57,631 nt of DNA, from contig JAJDUT010000012.1 of the NCBI GenBank assembly GCA_022826515.1, positions 1 to 57,631 of the forward strand, written 5' to 3'. Made by a program: the position numbers and the translations under genes. This document shows, one piece after another, positions 17,616 through 26,670 of this stretch (its first letter is position 1; every line of letters starts with the position of its first letter). The notes beneath the pieces were generated by a model, which was given only the letters and a program-made list of their open reading frames with translations, ran no database searches and was not told the origin of the DNA. This stretch comes from Candidatus Latescibacterota bacterium. Its GTDB lineage: Bacteria > Latescibacterota > UBA2968 > UBA8231.

Positions 17616-18350
17616 ATGGCACTGAGCGAGCAACAGATCGCGTTTTTTAAGCAGCAGGGGTATTTGATTCTGGAAAACTTCATCGCGCCTGAGCAGATGG
17701 CCGCTTGGCGCGGTCAGTTCTGGAATCACGTAGGTGCCGATCCAACCGACCCGGCTAGTTGGCCCGATAGCTATGTGGTCGACGGGTTTGCGGTTGAACC
17801 GACCTTTGGTCAGCTTCCGCAGATGCAGGAGGTGGTCGAGGCGCTGGGTGGCGGGCAGTTTAGCGGCGGCGGCGGGTCCATGCTGGTGCAGTGGCCGCGC
17901 TTGGGGGAGGCGTGGGACTGGCCGGGCCAAGGGCATATCGACGGCTACGGACCGGGGGGCTGGAGCGGCGGTTTTATGCTGGGGGCGACCGCTTACTTAG
18001 ACGATGTGGAAGCAAACGGCGGGGCCTTTGTTTACTGGCCGCAGAGCCATCTGCCGACCCACGCGTACTTCCGCGCGCATCCCGCCCACATCGACGGCAG
18101 TTTTCGCGATCGCGAGGATTGGGATCCGCGCCAATGGGGGTTGTTTTCAGACCGCTCGCCCCACGGGCCGGAGCAATTTGTGGCGCGGGCCGGGGACGTA
18201 ATTTTCTGGCACTGCTTTCTGTGTCACACCGGCTCGGTCAACATCCGCTCCAAGCCTCGGCTGGGGCTTTTCGCCCGCTGGCACTACACCGAGCGCGAGA
18301 CGATGCGCTATGAGGTGCCGGAGGACTTGTGGAAGTATTGGGCGATCTAA
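17616..18350 (+). CDS. PhyH-family Fe(II)/2-oxoglutarate oxygenase
   Basis: 244 residues. Iron ligands H107 and D109 ('GHIDGYG') and H204 ('LCHTGS'). GAGAGGAG lies just before the ATG, and the gene begins 22 bp after the diadenylate cyclase, so co-transcription is possible. Gly-rich loop 'GWSGGFMLGATAYL' follows the first ligands. Substrate unknown. Confidence 0.88.
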   Translation: MALSEQQIAFFKQQGYLILENFIAPEQMAAWRGQFWNHVGADPTDPASWPDSYVVDGFAVEPTFGQLPQMQEVVEALGGGQFSGGGGSMLVQWPRLGEAWDWPGQGHIDGYGPGGWSGGFMLGATAYLDDVEANGGAFVYWPQSHLPTHAYFRAHPAHIDGSFRDREDWDPRQWGLFSDRSPHGPEQFVARAGDVIFWHCFLCHTGSVNIRSKPRLGLFARWHYTERETMRYEVPEDLWKYWAI

Positions 18351-18474
18351 AACGCCCTGCTGTTGAGCCGTTCGGCCACCCGTGCGAGTTGCCCGTTTCG
18401 GAAAAATCGCATAATTTTTATGGTTTTGTAACATTATGCCCGCCCTCATTCACCTTTCATCCTCGGGAGCTACA

Positions 18475-18720
18475 ATGGCCAAGTCGATGTTTTCTCGGGA
18501 AGTCGCCCTCAAGCTGGAAGGCGAAATCAATGCCTTTCAAGCCTGTCGCAGCCTGTCGCAGCGTGCGCGAGACATTAACTCAGAGCGCAAACTGAGAGAA
18601 ACCGAAAGCGCAACTTCCGAGGAAGAGTTGCCCAATTCGTCGGCCAGTGCCATGCTGGATTTTGCCGAGGGGCGCATTACCCTCGCGTCAGAAGAGGATG
18701 CGGACTCAGACGAGCTCTGA
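18475..18720 (+). CDS. Small acidic protein resembling RNA polymerase omega
   Basis: 81 residues with GGGAG six bases before the ATG. The pattern 'AFQACRSLSQRARDIN ... SSASAMLDFAEGRITL' follows the omega layout (hydrophobic helix, SKRARQL-like block, then an A(L)xEIxxGKI-like helix), with a Ser/Glu-rich middle and acidic tail. The match is by eye and weak. If right, this is the housekeeping rpoZ or a partner of the unusual polymerase 31 kb away. Otherwise a hypothetical small protein. Confidence 0.4.
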   Translation: MAKSMFSREVALKLEGEINAFQACRSLSQRARDINSERKLRETESATSEEELPNSSASAMLDFAEGRITLASEEDADSDEL

Positions 18721-18922
18721 ATCGCCCGCCGCTAGCGATAGCCCATCTACGCTCTTTGTGGGCCCGTCGCCAACGAAAAAGCCAATACATAGCCGTCGCG
18801 CCGTCGGTCGCGTAACTTTTTGCGCTGACCGAGAGGAGGCGGATTTTGCGTTTTCGGCCCTCGGCGCATAGTACTTTCATCCTCTGTCATAGCGCGGATA
18901 AACGCCCTCTAAAGGAGGCGTC

Positions 18923-19858
18923 ATGGGCCTAGAGAAAAGCTGTCCCCGCCGCCGCTGGGGCAAAACCGAGCTTTCCATACCCGTAATCCCATTCGGGACG
19001 CAAGGCTTTGGCGGCCACTTCGGGCCGGTTGACGACGAGGAGGCCATGGCCCTGATGCGCCGAGCCGTCGATTTGGGCGTCAATCACTTCGACTGCGCCC
19101 GCTGCTACGGCGACTCGCTGCGCAAGCTGGGCCGCGCGATCAAGGAAGGCGTCATCGCTCGCCGCGAGATCATCATCAGCGGCCGCGTATGCTGCCACAG
19201 TGCCGCTAAATGGGGCGGCTACGGCGAGGGGCGGCCCGACTACTCGGCGGCGCGGGTCTTGGCCGATGCCGAAGATCAGCTAGAAATTCTGGGAATCGAG
19301 AAGTTCGACGTGCTCTTCCTCCACGACCCGCCCGAGATAGAACCAACCCTTGAGGCGGGCGGCGCGCTCGAAGGGCTGGAACAAGTGCGCCAGCGGGGTG
19401 CCGTAGATTTCATCGGCTATGGCATGAACCCCCACGCCTTTCATCTCGCGCACATTGTGTCGGGCCGCACCGACGCGATGCTGTGCTTCAGCGATTACAA
19501 CTTGCTCCGGCAGGGCGCTGCCAACGCCATCCTGCCAGCGGCCGCAGCCGCCGACCTCGGAGTACTCAACGGCTGGTCGATCATGCGCGGCTGGCTGACG
19601 GGCGTGCCCGTGGAGCGCTTTATACCGCGCGACAAGTGGGGCGAAGACCAGCATCGGGCCGAGGCCATGCGCTTGTGGTGCAACGAGCAGGGCATCGACA
19701 TGCTGGAACTGACGTTGCAATTTTGCCTGCGCGAGGAACGCATCCACGGCAACCCCATCGGCTCGCTGAACATCGAGCAGCTAGAGCGGAATGTCGCGGC
19801 CGCCATGGCGGTCGTCTCCGACGAAACAATCGCCGCTTTTGTCGCAACGGGACTCTAA
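18923..19858 (+). CDS. Aldo/keto reductase-family protein with altered catalytic lysine
   Basis: 311 residues, TIM-barrel AKR layout. D57 and Y62 of the tetrad are present ('HFDCARCYG') and H134 ('FLHDPP'). The strand that should give Lys ('ISTKV' in relatives) reads 'ISGRV', so Arg88 stands where the Lys belongs. No Cys-rich ferredoxin tail. RBS AAAGGAGGCG before the ATG. It heads a same-strand run of sugar and one-carbon-type genes. It may be a weak reductase or a lyase/epimerase variant. Confidence 0.82.
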   Translation: MGLEKSCPRRRWGKTELSIPVIPFGTQGFGGHFGPVDDEEAMALMRRAVDLGVNHFDCARCYGDSLRKLGRAIKEGVIARREIIISGRVCCHSAAKWGGYGEGRPDYSAARVLADAEDQLEILGIEKFDVLFLHDPPEIEPTLEAGGALEGLEQVRQRGAVDFIGYGMNPHAFHLAHIVSGRTDAMLCFSDYNLLRQGAANAILPAAAAADLGVLNGWSIMRGWLTGVPVERFIPRDKWGEDQHRAEAMRLWCNEQGIDMLELTLQFCLREERIHGNPIGSLNIEQLERNVAAAMAVVSDETIAAFVATGL

Positions 19859-19934
19859 GTTTGACGCCCCTTGGGGGTGTTCCGTACTTTCCGCCCGCCG
19901 GACCCTATAACTCAATTACCATCAAAGGAGGGGC

Positions 19935-20705
19935 ATGAGCGCTGCAGAAGATTATTACGCGCAGACGATCGAACTGTTGCAACGTCTGCGCGATACGCAA
20001 ATGGACGCTATCGACCAAGCCGCGGCAATCTGCACCGAGAGCATTGCCAACGGCGGCTTGGTCTTTCTCTTTGGCGCAGGGCACTCGCGCATGATGTGCG
20101 AGGAGATGACGCCGCGCCAAGGATGTTTTGTGGGCTTTTTTGCCTTGGTCGAGCTAGCGGTATCGAACCACGCGTCGATCGTCGGCACCAACGGGTTGCG
20201 CGGGCCGCTTTTTCTGGAAAAGTACGAAGGCTACGCCGAGGAGATTCTCCAAGGGTTCGAATTCGGACCACACGATGCCTTTATCTTGATTTCGACCAGC
20301 GGCATTCGGCCCCTAATCGTCGAGATGGCCATGGGTGCTAAGGCGCGGGGCTTGCCCGTAATCGCCATGCTGTCGAAACCGCACGGCGACCAATCGCCGC
20401 CAGCGCACTCGTCGGGCCAGAAGCTGATGGACGTGGCCGATGTCGTCCTCGACAACCAGTGTCCTCCGGGGGACTGCGTGCTCGAACTAGAGGGGTTGGA
20501 GTGGCGGACTGGGCCGGTATCGACAGTGACCGGCGCGATGATGATGAATATGCTGCGCTGCGAGGTCGCCGAGCGATTGTTGGCGCGGGGGATCAAGCCA
20601 GAGCTATTGCCGAGCCATCAGTTTGTCGGCAATGTAAGCGCGGAAGAGCAGTTAGAGCGATTTTACGAGGGCTACCGCAAGAGCCTCAAGCATTTGTACG
20701 AGTAG
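19935..20705 (+). CDS. SIS-domain sugar isomerase-like protein (UPF0309 type)
   Basis: 256 residues. The SIS fold binds phosphosugars: 'LVFLFGAGHSRMMCEEM' near 42-58, 'FILISTSGIRPLIVEMA' near 116 and 'GLPVIAMLSKPH' near 138. The closest type is the UPF0309/sugar isomerase domain group encoded with ROK kinases and Gfo/Idh enzymes in sugar operons. AAAGGAGG precedes the ATG. A 9-bp GC hairpin (about 20706-20726) follows the stop without a T-run. Confidence 0.85.
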   Translation: MSAAEDYYAQTIELLQRLRDTQMDAIDQAAAICTESIANGGLVFLFGAGHSRMMCEEMTPRQGCFVGFFALVELAVSNHASIVGTNGLRGPLFLEKYEGYAEEILQGFEFGPHDAFILISTSGIRPLIVEMAMGAKARGLPVIAMLSKPHGDQSPPAHSSGQKLMDVADVVLDNQCPPGDCVLELEGLEWRTGPVSTVTGAMMMNMLRCEVAERLLARGIKPELLPSHQFVGNVSAEEQLERFYEGYRKSLKHLYE

Positions 20706-20739
20706 GGGCGGCCCTTAGGGTCGCCCGCACCCGTCCCTA

Positions 20740-21546
20740 TTGACCCAATTCCAACCCAACCACATCGTGGGTACGCTCGACAACAAGGTTTGTCTAATTA
20801 CCGGCTCTACCGGCATCGCCGAGGCCACGGCTCTGCACGCAGCCGAGGAGGGGGCCAACGTATTTGTTACTTCGCGGACAGAAGCAAACTGTCGGGCCTT
20901 GGCCGAGAAGCTGGGAAAGCAGGGGGCGCACCGGGCAGCCGATCTGACGCAGCAGGAACAGGTCGCCGATGTCGTGCAGGCCTGTGTCGGAAAGTGGGGG
21001 CGGATCGACGGGTTGTTCAACGTAGCGGGGATCAGTGGGCGGCGCTTTGGCGATGGGCCGCTGCACGAGTGTACTGAGGAGGGGTGGGATGCGACGATGG
21101 ACGCCAACGCGAAAAGCATGTTTTTGGTCTGCCGCGCTACGTTGCAACAGATGTTGACCCAGGAACTGCGCGAAGACGGAGCGCGCGGGGCGATTCTCAA
21201 CATGGCCAGTGTGTTGGCCTTTGCGCCGGAGCGGAAGTTTTTTGCCTCGCACGCCTATGCGGCCAGCAAGGGGGCCATTGTGTCGCTGAGCAAGGCCATG
21301 GCCAGCTACTACGCGCCGCACGGGATTCGGGTCAATGCCATTGCGCCGGCGCTGGTGGAGACGCCGATGAGCAAGCGGGCTGGAGAAAATGCAGAGATTA
21401 TGGCGTTTATGCGCGACAAGCAGCCGCTCGGGGAGATGATGAGCGCGACGGATGTGGCCGGGATGGCGGTCTTTTTACTGGGAGACCGAGCGCGGGCGAT
21501 TACCGGAACGGTGGTAACCGTGGATGCAGGTTGGTGCGTTAGTTGA
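20740..21546 (+). CDS. Short-chain dehydrogenase/reductase
   Basis: 268 residues if the TTG at 20740 is the start; no SD is visible, so the exact start is uncertain. Cofactor motif TGSTGIAEA (residues 21-29; the usual GIG reads GIA), 'NVAGISG' near 94, Ser in 'NMASVL', and YAASK (Tyr/Lys pair) near 172. The 'DVAGMAVFLLGDRARAITGTVVTVDAGW' C-terminus is typical. It probably oxidises or reduces a sugar or polyol with NAD(P). The next gene starts 14 bp after its stop. Confidence 0.85.
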   Translation: MTQFQPNHIVGTLDNKVCLITGSTGIAEATALHAAEEGANVFVTSRTEANCRALAEKLGKQGAHRAADLTQQEQVADVVQACVGKWGRIDGLFNVAGISGRRFGDGPLHECTEEGWDATMDANAKSMFLVCRATLQQMLTQELREDGARGAILNMASVLAFAPERKFFASHAYAASKGAIVSLSKAMASYYAPHGIRVNAIAPALVETPMSKRAGENAEIMAFMRDKQPLGEMMSATDVAGMAVFLLGDRARAITGTVVTVDAGWCVS

Positions 21547-21560
21547 CGCAAGGAGGACGC

Positions 21561-22538
21561 ATGAAAGACTATGTCATTGGCTTTGACGTGGGCGGCACCC
21601 GAGCCAAAAGCGGCGCGGTGACACGGGGCGGGCGGATGCTGGCACCGGGCATCAATCCGTCGGGGTTTGCGCTGGGCATGGGCAATTTGCTCAAGACGCT
21701 CAAAAGTGAAGTCGCGCGGATTTCCCAGAAGTTGGGCGGCAAGCCGCAGGCCATTGGCCTGGGCTTTCCCGGGGCCGTAGATCCCGAGGTCGGCGTGGTG
21801 TACATGCCGGGAAAAATTAAAGGGCTTGAAGGGTATCCGATCGTCGAGCGGCTGGCCAAGGTTACGGATCTGCCGGTCGTCGCCGACAACGACGGCCGCA
21901 TCTCCATCTACGCCGAGCGGTACTACGGTCTAGCGCGGGATGTGGAATGGGCGGTGACGATCACCTTGGGCACTGGCGTCGGCTCCGGGGTCTTGCTCGA
22001 CGGCAAAATTCTGCGCGATCCGCATCTTCAATTCGGGACCCAGATGAGCCACATCGTCATGCAGGCCCTCGGCGGGCGGCTGTGCCTGACCAACGCGCGG
22101 GGCACGGCTGAGATGATGTGCTCGGCCACGGCCCTGACGCAGCAGGTGCGGGACGGGCTGGCGCGCGGCATTCCCTCGGTCTTGAGCGACCAATACTTCA
22201 AAGATCCCAACGCCATCGACTTCAAGGCGGTGATCCGCGGCGTGAAGCGCCAAGACCGGCTCTGCGTTGACGAGCTGGAGCACTGGACCCGCAATTTGGG
22301 CTGGCTGCTGGTGAGTGCGGTACACGTGTATGCTCCCCAGCGCATTATCCTCAGCGGCGGGGCGACCAATGCAGCCGAGCACTTTCTCGAACCCCTGCAA
22401 AAGCAAGTGAACGAACATTTATTCCGCCATCCAGCGGGCGCCGGCGTGCCGGTCGTGCTGTCCAAGCTGCGCGACCACGCCGGCGTTTTGGGGGCCGCGG
22501 CAATTGCTTGGGAAAAAGTCGATGGAGGCCAACCGTGA
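21561..22538 (+). CDS. ROK-family sugar kinase lacking the zinc motif
   Basis: 325 residues from the ATG with AAGGAGGACG before it. ATP-binding 'GFDVGGTRAK' at 5-14, catalytic Asp in 'VVADNDGRIS' near 112-121, and 'TLGTGVGSGVLL' near 135. The ROK zinc site (CxCGxxGC) is replaced by 'GRLCLTNARGTAEMMCS', losing the Cys cluster. Probably a cytoplasmic hexose or amino-sugar kinase; the stop overlaps the next GTG start. Confidence 0.87.
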   Translation: MKDYVIGFDVGGTRAKSGAVTRGGRMLAPGINPSGFALGMGNLLKTLKSEVARISQKLGGKPQAIGLGFPGAVDPEVGVVYMPGKIKGLEGYPIVERLAKVTDLPVVADNDGRISIYAERYYGLARDVEWAVTITLGTGVGSGVLLDGKILRDPHLQFGTQMSHIVMQALGGRLCLTNARGTAEMMCSATALTQQVRDGLARGIPSVLSDQYFKDPNAIDFKAVIRGVKRQDRLCVDELEHWTRNLGWLLVSAVHVYAPQRIILSGGATNAAEHFLEPLQKQVNEHLFRHPAGAGVPVVLSKLRDHAGVLGAAAIAWEKVDGGQP

Positions 22539-23563
22539 AAGACCATCCCCTGCGCACCACTGTTATCGGCTCTTACCCCTTCCCGAGCTGGCTCGAACAC
22601 GCGGCTGAACACCTCGACGCCTTCGGGCCGGACGATATTGCCGAGATACAGGACGACGCGGTCGTTGCCGCGCTCGGCGACCAAGTGCGCGCCGGGTTGG
22701 ACGTGGTCACCGACGGCGAGCAGACCCGCTTTGATTTTAACCTCTCCTTTTACGGCTATCTCGAAGGCATTGATCTAGAGTCCGCACCACCCAGACACTT
22801 CGGCCCCCCCGCCCACGACCAGCGCGGTCGCCACGCAATCACTGGACCACTGCAAGCGCCGCACGGCTTGGGCGCGGTGGAGGAGTTTGCGCGGCTCAAG
22901 CGGCTGGCACCCGCAGGGCCGACACTCAAGGCCAGCGTGCCGGGTCCCTACACGTTGAGCGGCCGACTGGTGCCCAACGACCAATACCCGGACCGCTGGG
23001 CCGTGACCGAGGCCCTGTTGCCAATTGTGCGGATCGAGTTGGAGGCGCTCTGCGCAGCGGGCTGCACGGAGCTGACCGTTGATGAGCCGTCGATGAGTTG
23101 CTATGCCCACCGCGAGGAGCCAGCGCGCTTCGTCGATATCTTCAACCGCACGGTCGAATCCGTCGCGGGCAGGTGCCGGCTCTCGACCCACCTGTGCTTT
23201 GGCAACTTCAAGGGCCGCGCCGTGGGGCTGCGCCGCTACGCGCCCATGTTCCCGGCCTTCTTGGACATGCAGGTTGATGAGATGCACGTCGAAATGGCCA
23301 GCCGCGAGTTCGCCGAACTGGAGATCATCAGCCAGATCGCCGCGAAGATGGATGCGGCCGTGGGGATCGTCGATGTGAAGAGCTACTATATTGAAACCGT
23401 AGCGGACATTGAGGCGAGGGTGGAGGCGTGCTTGGAGTACGCTCCAGCCGACAAGCTCTCCTTTGCGCCCGATTGCGGGCTGAGCCAAACGGCGCGCTGG
23501 GCAGCAAAGCAGAAGCTGGAGAACATGGTCGCCGGGGTGAGAGCCGTGCGAGAAAAGCTGTGA
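22535..23563 (+). CDS. Cobalamin-independent methionine synthase-like (MetE C-terminal/UROD fold) methyltransferase
   Basis: 342 residues, the C-terminal catalytic barrel alone. GTG start overlapping the ROK stop, with GGAGG upstream. Zinc ligands: H219 and C221 ('STHLCFGN'), E253 ('HVEM') and C314 ('APDCGL'). N-terminal 'TTVIGSYPFPSWL' and 'VTDGEQTRFDF' are family marks. Stand-alone versions transfer methyl groups from unusual donors to homocysteine or another thiol. The neighbourhood hints at methylated small-molecule breakdown (inference). Confidence 0.85.
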   Translation: MKDHPLRTTVIGSYPFPSWLEHAAEHLDAFGPDDIAEIQDDAVVAALGDQVRAGLDVVTDGEQTRFDFNLSFYGYLEGIDLESAPPRHFGPPAHDQRGRHAITGPLQAPHGLGAVEEFARLKRLAPAGPTLKASVPGPYTLSGRLVPNDQYPDRWAVTEALLPIVRIELEALCAAGCTELTVDEPSMSCYAHREEPARFVDIFNRTVESVAGRCRLSTHLCFGNFKGRAVGLRRYAPMFPAFLDMQVDEMHVEMASREFAELEIISQIAAKMDAAVGIVDVKSYYIETVADIEARVEACLEYAPADKLSFAPDCGLSQTARWAAKQKLENMVAGVRAVREKL

Positions 23564-23588
23564 GAGGATTGCCAACGCGGAGGGAATA

Positions 23589-24566
23589 ATGAGCTACAAA
23601 CCAGTGGCCGACCAGCGGCCCGATCGCTACAAAGTCTCCACGGCCGAATACGCCCAGTATCAGAAACAGGGGTTCCTAGTCGTCGAGCGCTTGGTCGATT
23701 TGGACGAAGTGGAAGAACTCAAAGCGCACGTCATGGCCATGCTCAAGGGCCAAATCGACGTTCCGGGTCAAGAGCCGCCGTCTCCTGAGGCGACGGAAGA
23801 GGAGCTAGTGCAGCGTTTCACGCGGGTGCATCAACTGCACCGCTGGGACGCCACTTGCGAGCGCTTTTTGTTGCACCCGCGCATCTTGGACGTTTTGGAG
23901 GCGCTCATCGGACCGGATGTGTTGGCTTTGCAGACCATGCAGTTTTTCAATGCGCCGGGCACGGGCGGCCAAGGTTGGCACCAAGATTCCTATTACATCA
24001 CGACGTACCCGGACACCCTCATCGGCGCTTGGTTGGCCTTGGAGCGGGCCGACGAGGAAAATGGCTGTCTGTGGGTCGCGCCCGGCTCAAACCACGAGCC
24101 TATTTATCCCGACGAATGCCGGGGGCACCTGGTCCACGCCGAGGGAGCCTTTGACGAGATTGAAACTGTAGAGGGCATTAGCCAACTCGACGACGAGGTC
24201 AATACGCTGTCAAGAGTGGCGCGGCGCTACGGTGACGCAGTGCCGGTAGTGGTGGAGGCCGGCGATGTCGTGTTCTTCCATCCGCACCTCCTGCACCGTT
24301 CCCATCCCAATCAGTCGCCCGACCGCTGGCGTCGGGCTTTTGTCAGCCACTATTGCAACGCTCGCTCCTGGGTGCCGTGGAATCACGGAGCACCCTATGA
24401 GGGGCCAGCAGCTAATTACAAGCACATTCTGGCGCGGGGGCGAACCCATCTGCCCTTTGCCCGCCCCGAGTTCGGCACGCCGTGCGCAGCGTTAGCAGCC
24501 GATGCGAATGGCGCTCCCGAGCGCATGGTGGCGAGTGAGGGCGATATGGAGAAGCAGGAGGGGTGA
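23589..24566 (+). CDS. PhyH-family Fe(II)/2-oxoglutarate oxygenase (long form)
   Basis: 325 residues. H131 and D133 ('GWHQDSYY') and H236 ('LLHRSHPN') form the iron triad; 'GCLWVAPGSNHEP' near 159 is the classic PhyH strand. It follows the MetE-like gene by 25 bp with AGGGAA before the ATG, so it is probably in the same operon. It may hydroxylate the substrate that the flanking FAD oxidase or methyltransferase also acts on. Confidence 0.9.
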   Translation: MSYKPVADQRPDRYKVSTAEYAQYQKQGFLVVERLVDLDEVEELKAHVMAMLKGQIDVPGQEPPSPEATEEELVQRFTRVHQLHRWDATCERFLLHPRILDVLEALIGPDVLALQTMQFFNAPGTGGQGWHQDSYYITTYPDTLIGAWLALERADEENGCLWVAPGSNHEPIYPDECRGHLVHAEGAFDEIETVEGISQLDDEVNTLSRVARRYGDAVPVVVEAGDVVFFHPHLLHRSHPNQSPDRWRRAFVSHYCNARSWVPWNHGAPYEGPAANYKHILARGRTHLPFARPEFGTPCAALAADANGAPERMVASEGDMEKQEG

Positions 24567-24636
24567 AGGCGATCCATCGACGGATCCGCGCAACTGACGG
24601 CGATCTCAGAGTAGCCAACCTTACCTTGGAGGCCTT

Positions 24637-25758
24637 ATGACCGTATCTAAATGGCAAGAAGTATCCGCGCCGCTGCAGGCCGAACACGACGATGTGGTAA
24701 TCGGTGCCGGCATCGTCGGCTCGTACGCAGCCACCCTGCTGCATCAGCGGGGCCGCGACGTCGCCCTAGTCGACGCCCGCTTTGCAGCTTCTGGTGCCTC
24801 GGGCCGCAACGCCGGCTTTGTGCTGACCTCGCAGCGCGAGACGTACCCCACCCTCATCGCCCAAGTAGGCCGCCCAGCCGCCCGCCAAATCCTCGACATG
24901 GTGCTCGACAACGTCGCCCGCATGCGCGCCTTGGCCAAGCAGTACGAAGTGCCCTGGGAAGAGGGTGCCATCCACCTAGCTGAAACCCAAGCCGACGCCC
25001 GCGAGCTGGAAGAGTGGGCCCGCGCCTTTGCCGCCGACGGCGTTGAAGTCGAGTTTGCCCACAGCGATCCCTATGGCGCTGGGTACGCGGCATCTCTACA
25101 GGTGGAAGGCGATTTCATGGTGCAGCCAGCGCGCCTCACCGAGGCCATTGCCGCCGCCTCTGGGGGCACCTTTTACGACCACAATGAGGTCTATCGCATC
25201 GAACCAGAGGGCCAGGGCCTGATAGTGCGCGGGCGGCGAGCCCATATCCGCTGCCGCAAGGTGTACATCGCCACCAATGGGTACGGCTGCGATATGCACC
25301 CGCATTTGCGCCGCATCGTGCGCCCAGTGCGCGGCCAGATCCTCATCACTACCCCAGTTGAACCTCTGATTCAAGTCGCCGGCATCACGGAGTACGATTA
25401 CTTCCGCCAGCTTGAAGATGGGCGTTTGATGATAGGCGGTGCCCGGGCTTTTTTTGAGGAGCAGGAGTACACCGCCGAGGACGCCGTCACCCCAAATCTG
25501 ATACAGCACCTCGAGGCCTATTTGCGCCACTGGTTCCCGGGCATCTCCTTTGAAGTCGAGCGCTACTGGGCTGGCATCCACGGCTTCACCCCGGATCGCC
25601 GAGCGGCTGTCGGCGCGCTCCCGGACCTGCCCGACGCGGTCTTTGCCCTCGGTTTTAGCGGCTACGGCAACTCCATTGGCCTGCTGGCCGCCGAGCGCAT
25701 GGTGGAACTGGCTCTGGATGGACGCGACCCCGGGCCGCTGTCAGCAGCGCGCTTTTAG
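24637..25758 (+). CDS. FAD-dependent amine/amino-acid oxidoreductase (DAO family)
   Basis: 373 residues. An N-terminal dinucleotide-binding motif 'VVIGAGIVGSYAATLL' (about 20-35) ends in 'ALVDARF', followed by 'ASGRNAGFV'. The C-terminal 'YWAGIHGFTPDRRAAVGALPD' and 'ALGFSGYGNSIGLLAAERM' are typical of glycine/sarcosine/gamma-glutamylputrescine oxidases. It oxidises secondary amines or amino acids with FAD. Preceded by TTGGAGG. Convergent with the next gene. Confidence 0.88.
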   Translation: MTVSKWQEVSAPLQAEHDDVVIGAGIVGSYAATLLHQRGRDVALVDARFAASGASGRNAGFVLTSQRETYPTLIAQVGRPAARQILDMVLDNVARMRALAKQYEVPWEEGAIHLAETQADARELEEWARAFAADGVEVEFAHSDPYGAGYAASLQVEGDFMVQPARLTEAIAAASGGTFYDHNEVYRIEPEGQGLIVRGRRAHIRCRKVYIATNGYGCDMHPHLRRIVRPVRGQILITTPVEPLIQVAGITEYDYFRQLEDGRLMIGGARAFFEEQEYTAEDAVTPNLIQHLEAYLRHWFPGISFEVERYWAGIHGFTPDRRAAVGALPDLPDAVFALGFSGYGNSIGLLAAERMVELALDGRDPGPLSAARF

Positions 25759-25811
25759 TTGGAAATTCATAACCTTCGATTGCGTCTGCCAGCTTCGATC
25801 GGCTTGGACGC

Positions 25812-26618
25812 CTAGGGTTTATGATCCGTATCGACGGGCGCTTCGTCGTTGTCTAGGAAGCGCTCAGTGGTATTGTGGGTCGCTGGGTTGGTGCGGAAAT
25901 CGGCGATCCAAGGCTGGCGGAAGTAAGCCTGCTTTTCGCGCGGCAGGCTGTGCAGCACCACCGGGGGGATCTTCAGCCGGTGCCAGTGGGTAGCCAAATG
26001 CGAATAGGCGTTTAATACGGTGACGCGCGGGGTGTCGCGACGCCACACTGGCCCGGCGTGGCACAAGTTCTCGGTAAAAAAGACCGCGCTGCCGGCCGGG
26101 CAGGCGTACGTGGTGAGGAAGGGACTGCGCTTGCCTTCTTCCAGCGACAGATGGTCTTCGTGGATGGGGAATTCCGACTTGTGGCTGCCGATTAAGAAAT
26201 GGGTGCTCTGGTCTTCTAGCGCGATATCGGTCAATTCAAAAATAACCCGCACCATACCGGCGTGGATGCGCCCGTTTTTCACCCGGTAGCCAAAAATGGG
26301 ATCGGCTTGCCCAGGGCCGCCCCCGTGCAGCCCGCCGTGTTCCTCGCCTTTTTTGCGCCAGACGCAGCTACAGCCTTCCAATCTTATATCGGGACCAATT
26401 ATCTCCCGAATCACATCGACCACTTGGGGATGATCGATCAGCACGCTGGCCGGGCCGCCGGGCACGTCGCGGTGTTCGGGCGGGAGCGATTCGGGGTCGT
26501 GTTTGATGCGATCAATCTGATCGACGATGGCGGCGACTTCGTCGGGCGTCAAGATGGCGGGACGCACTAAAAAGCCGGTGAGGTCAAAGCGGAAGCGTTC
26601 TTCTTCGGTCATAGCCAT
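25812..26618 (-). CDS. PhyH-like oxygenase with HxG in place of HxD
   Basis: 268 residues. Where other members have HxD, this one reads H98-G-G100 ('GGLHGGGPG'); the distal His is H187 ('LCHAGP') and the PhyH strand is 'STHFLIGSHKSEFP'. Loss of the Asp ligand is the change seen in Fe/2-oxoglutarate halogenases (HxG or HxA), where chloride takes the place. It may equally mark a non-halogenating PhyH subgroup. GGAGA precedes the ATG. Confidence 0.82.
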   Translation of the reverse strand: MAMTEEERFRFDLTGFLVRPAILTPDEVAAIVDQIDRIKHDPESLPPEHRDVPGGPASVLIDHPQVVDVIREIIGPDIRLEGCSCVWRKKGEEHGGLHGGGPGQADPIFGYRVKNGRIHAGMVRVIFELTDIALEDQSTHFLIGSHKSEFPIHEDHLSLEEGKRSPFLTTYACPAGSAVFFTENLCHAGPVWRRDTPRVTVLNAYSHLATHWHRLKIPPVVLHSLPREKQAYFRQPWIADFRTNPATHNTTERFLDNDEAPVDTDHKP

Positions 26619-26670
26619 GGGAAATCTCCAAGGAAGCGTTTTTCTGGTGGGTTTTGGGGGACAGCCGACC

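Noticed and set aside
18698..18871. 58-codon frame overlapping the omega-like gene end
   Set aside because: Low-complexity Ser/Pro-rich product with no family; overlap and weak signal suggest chance.
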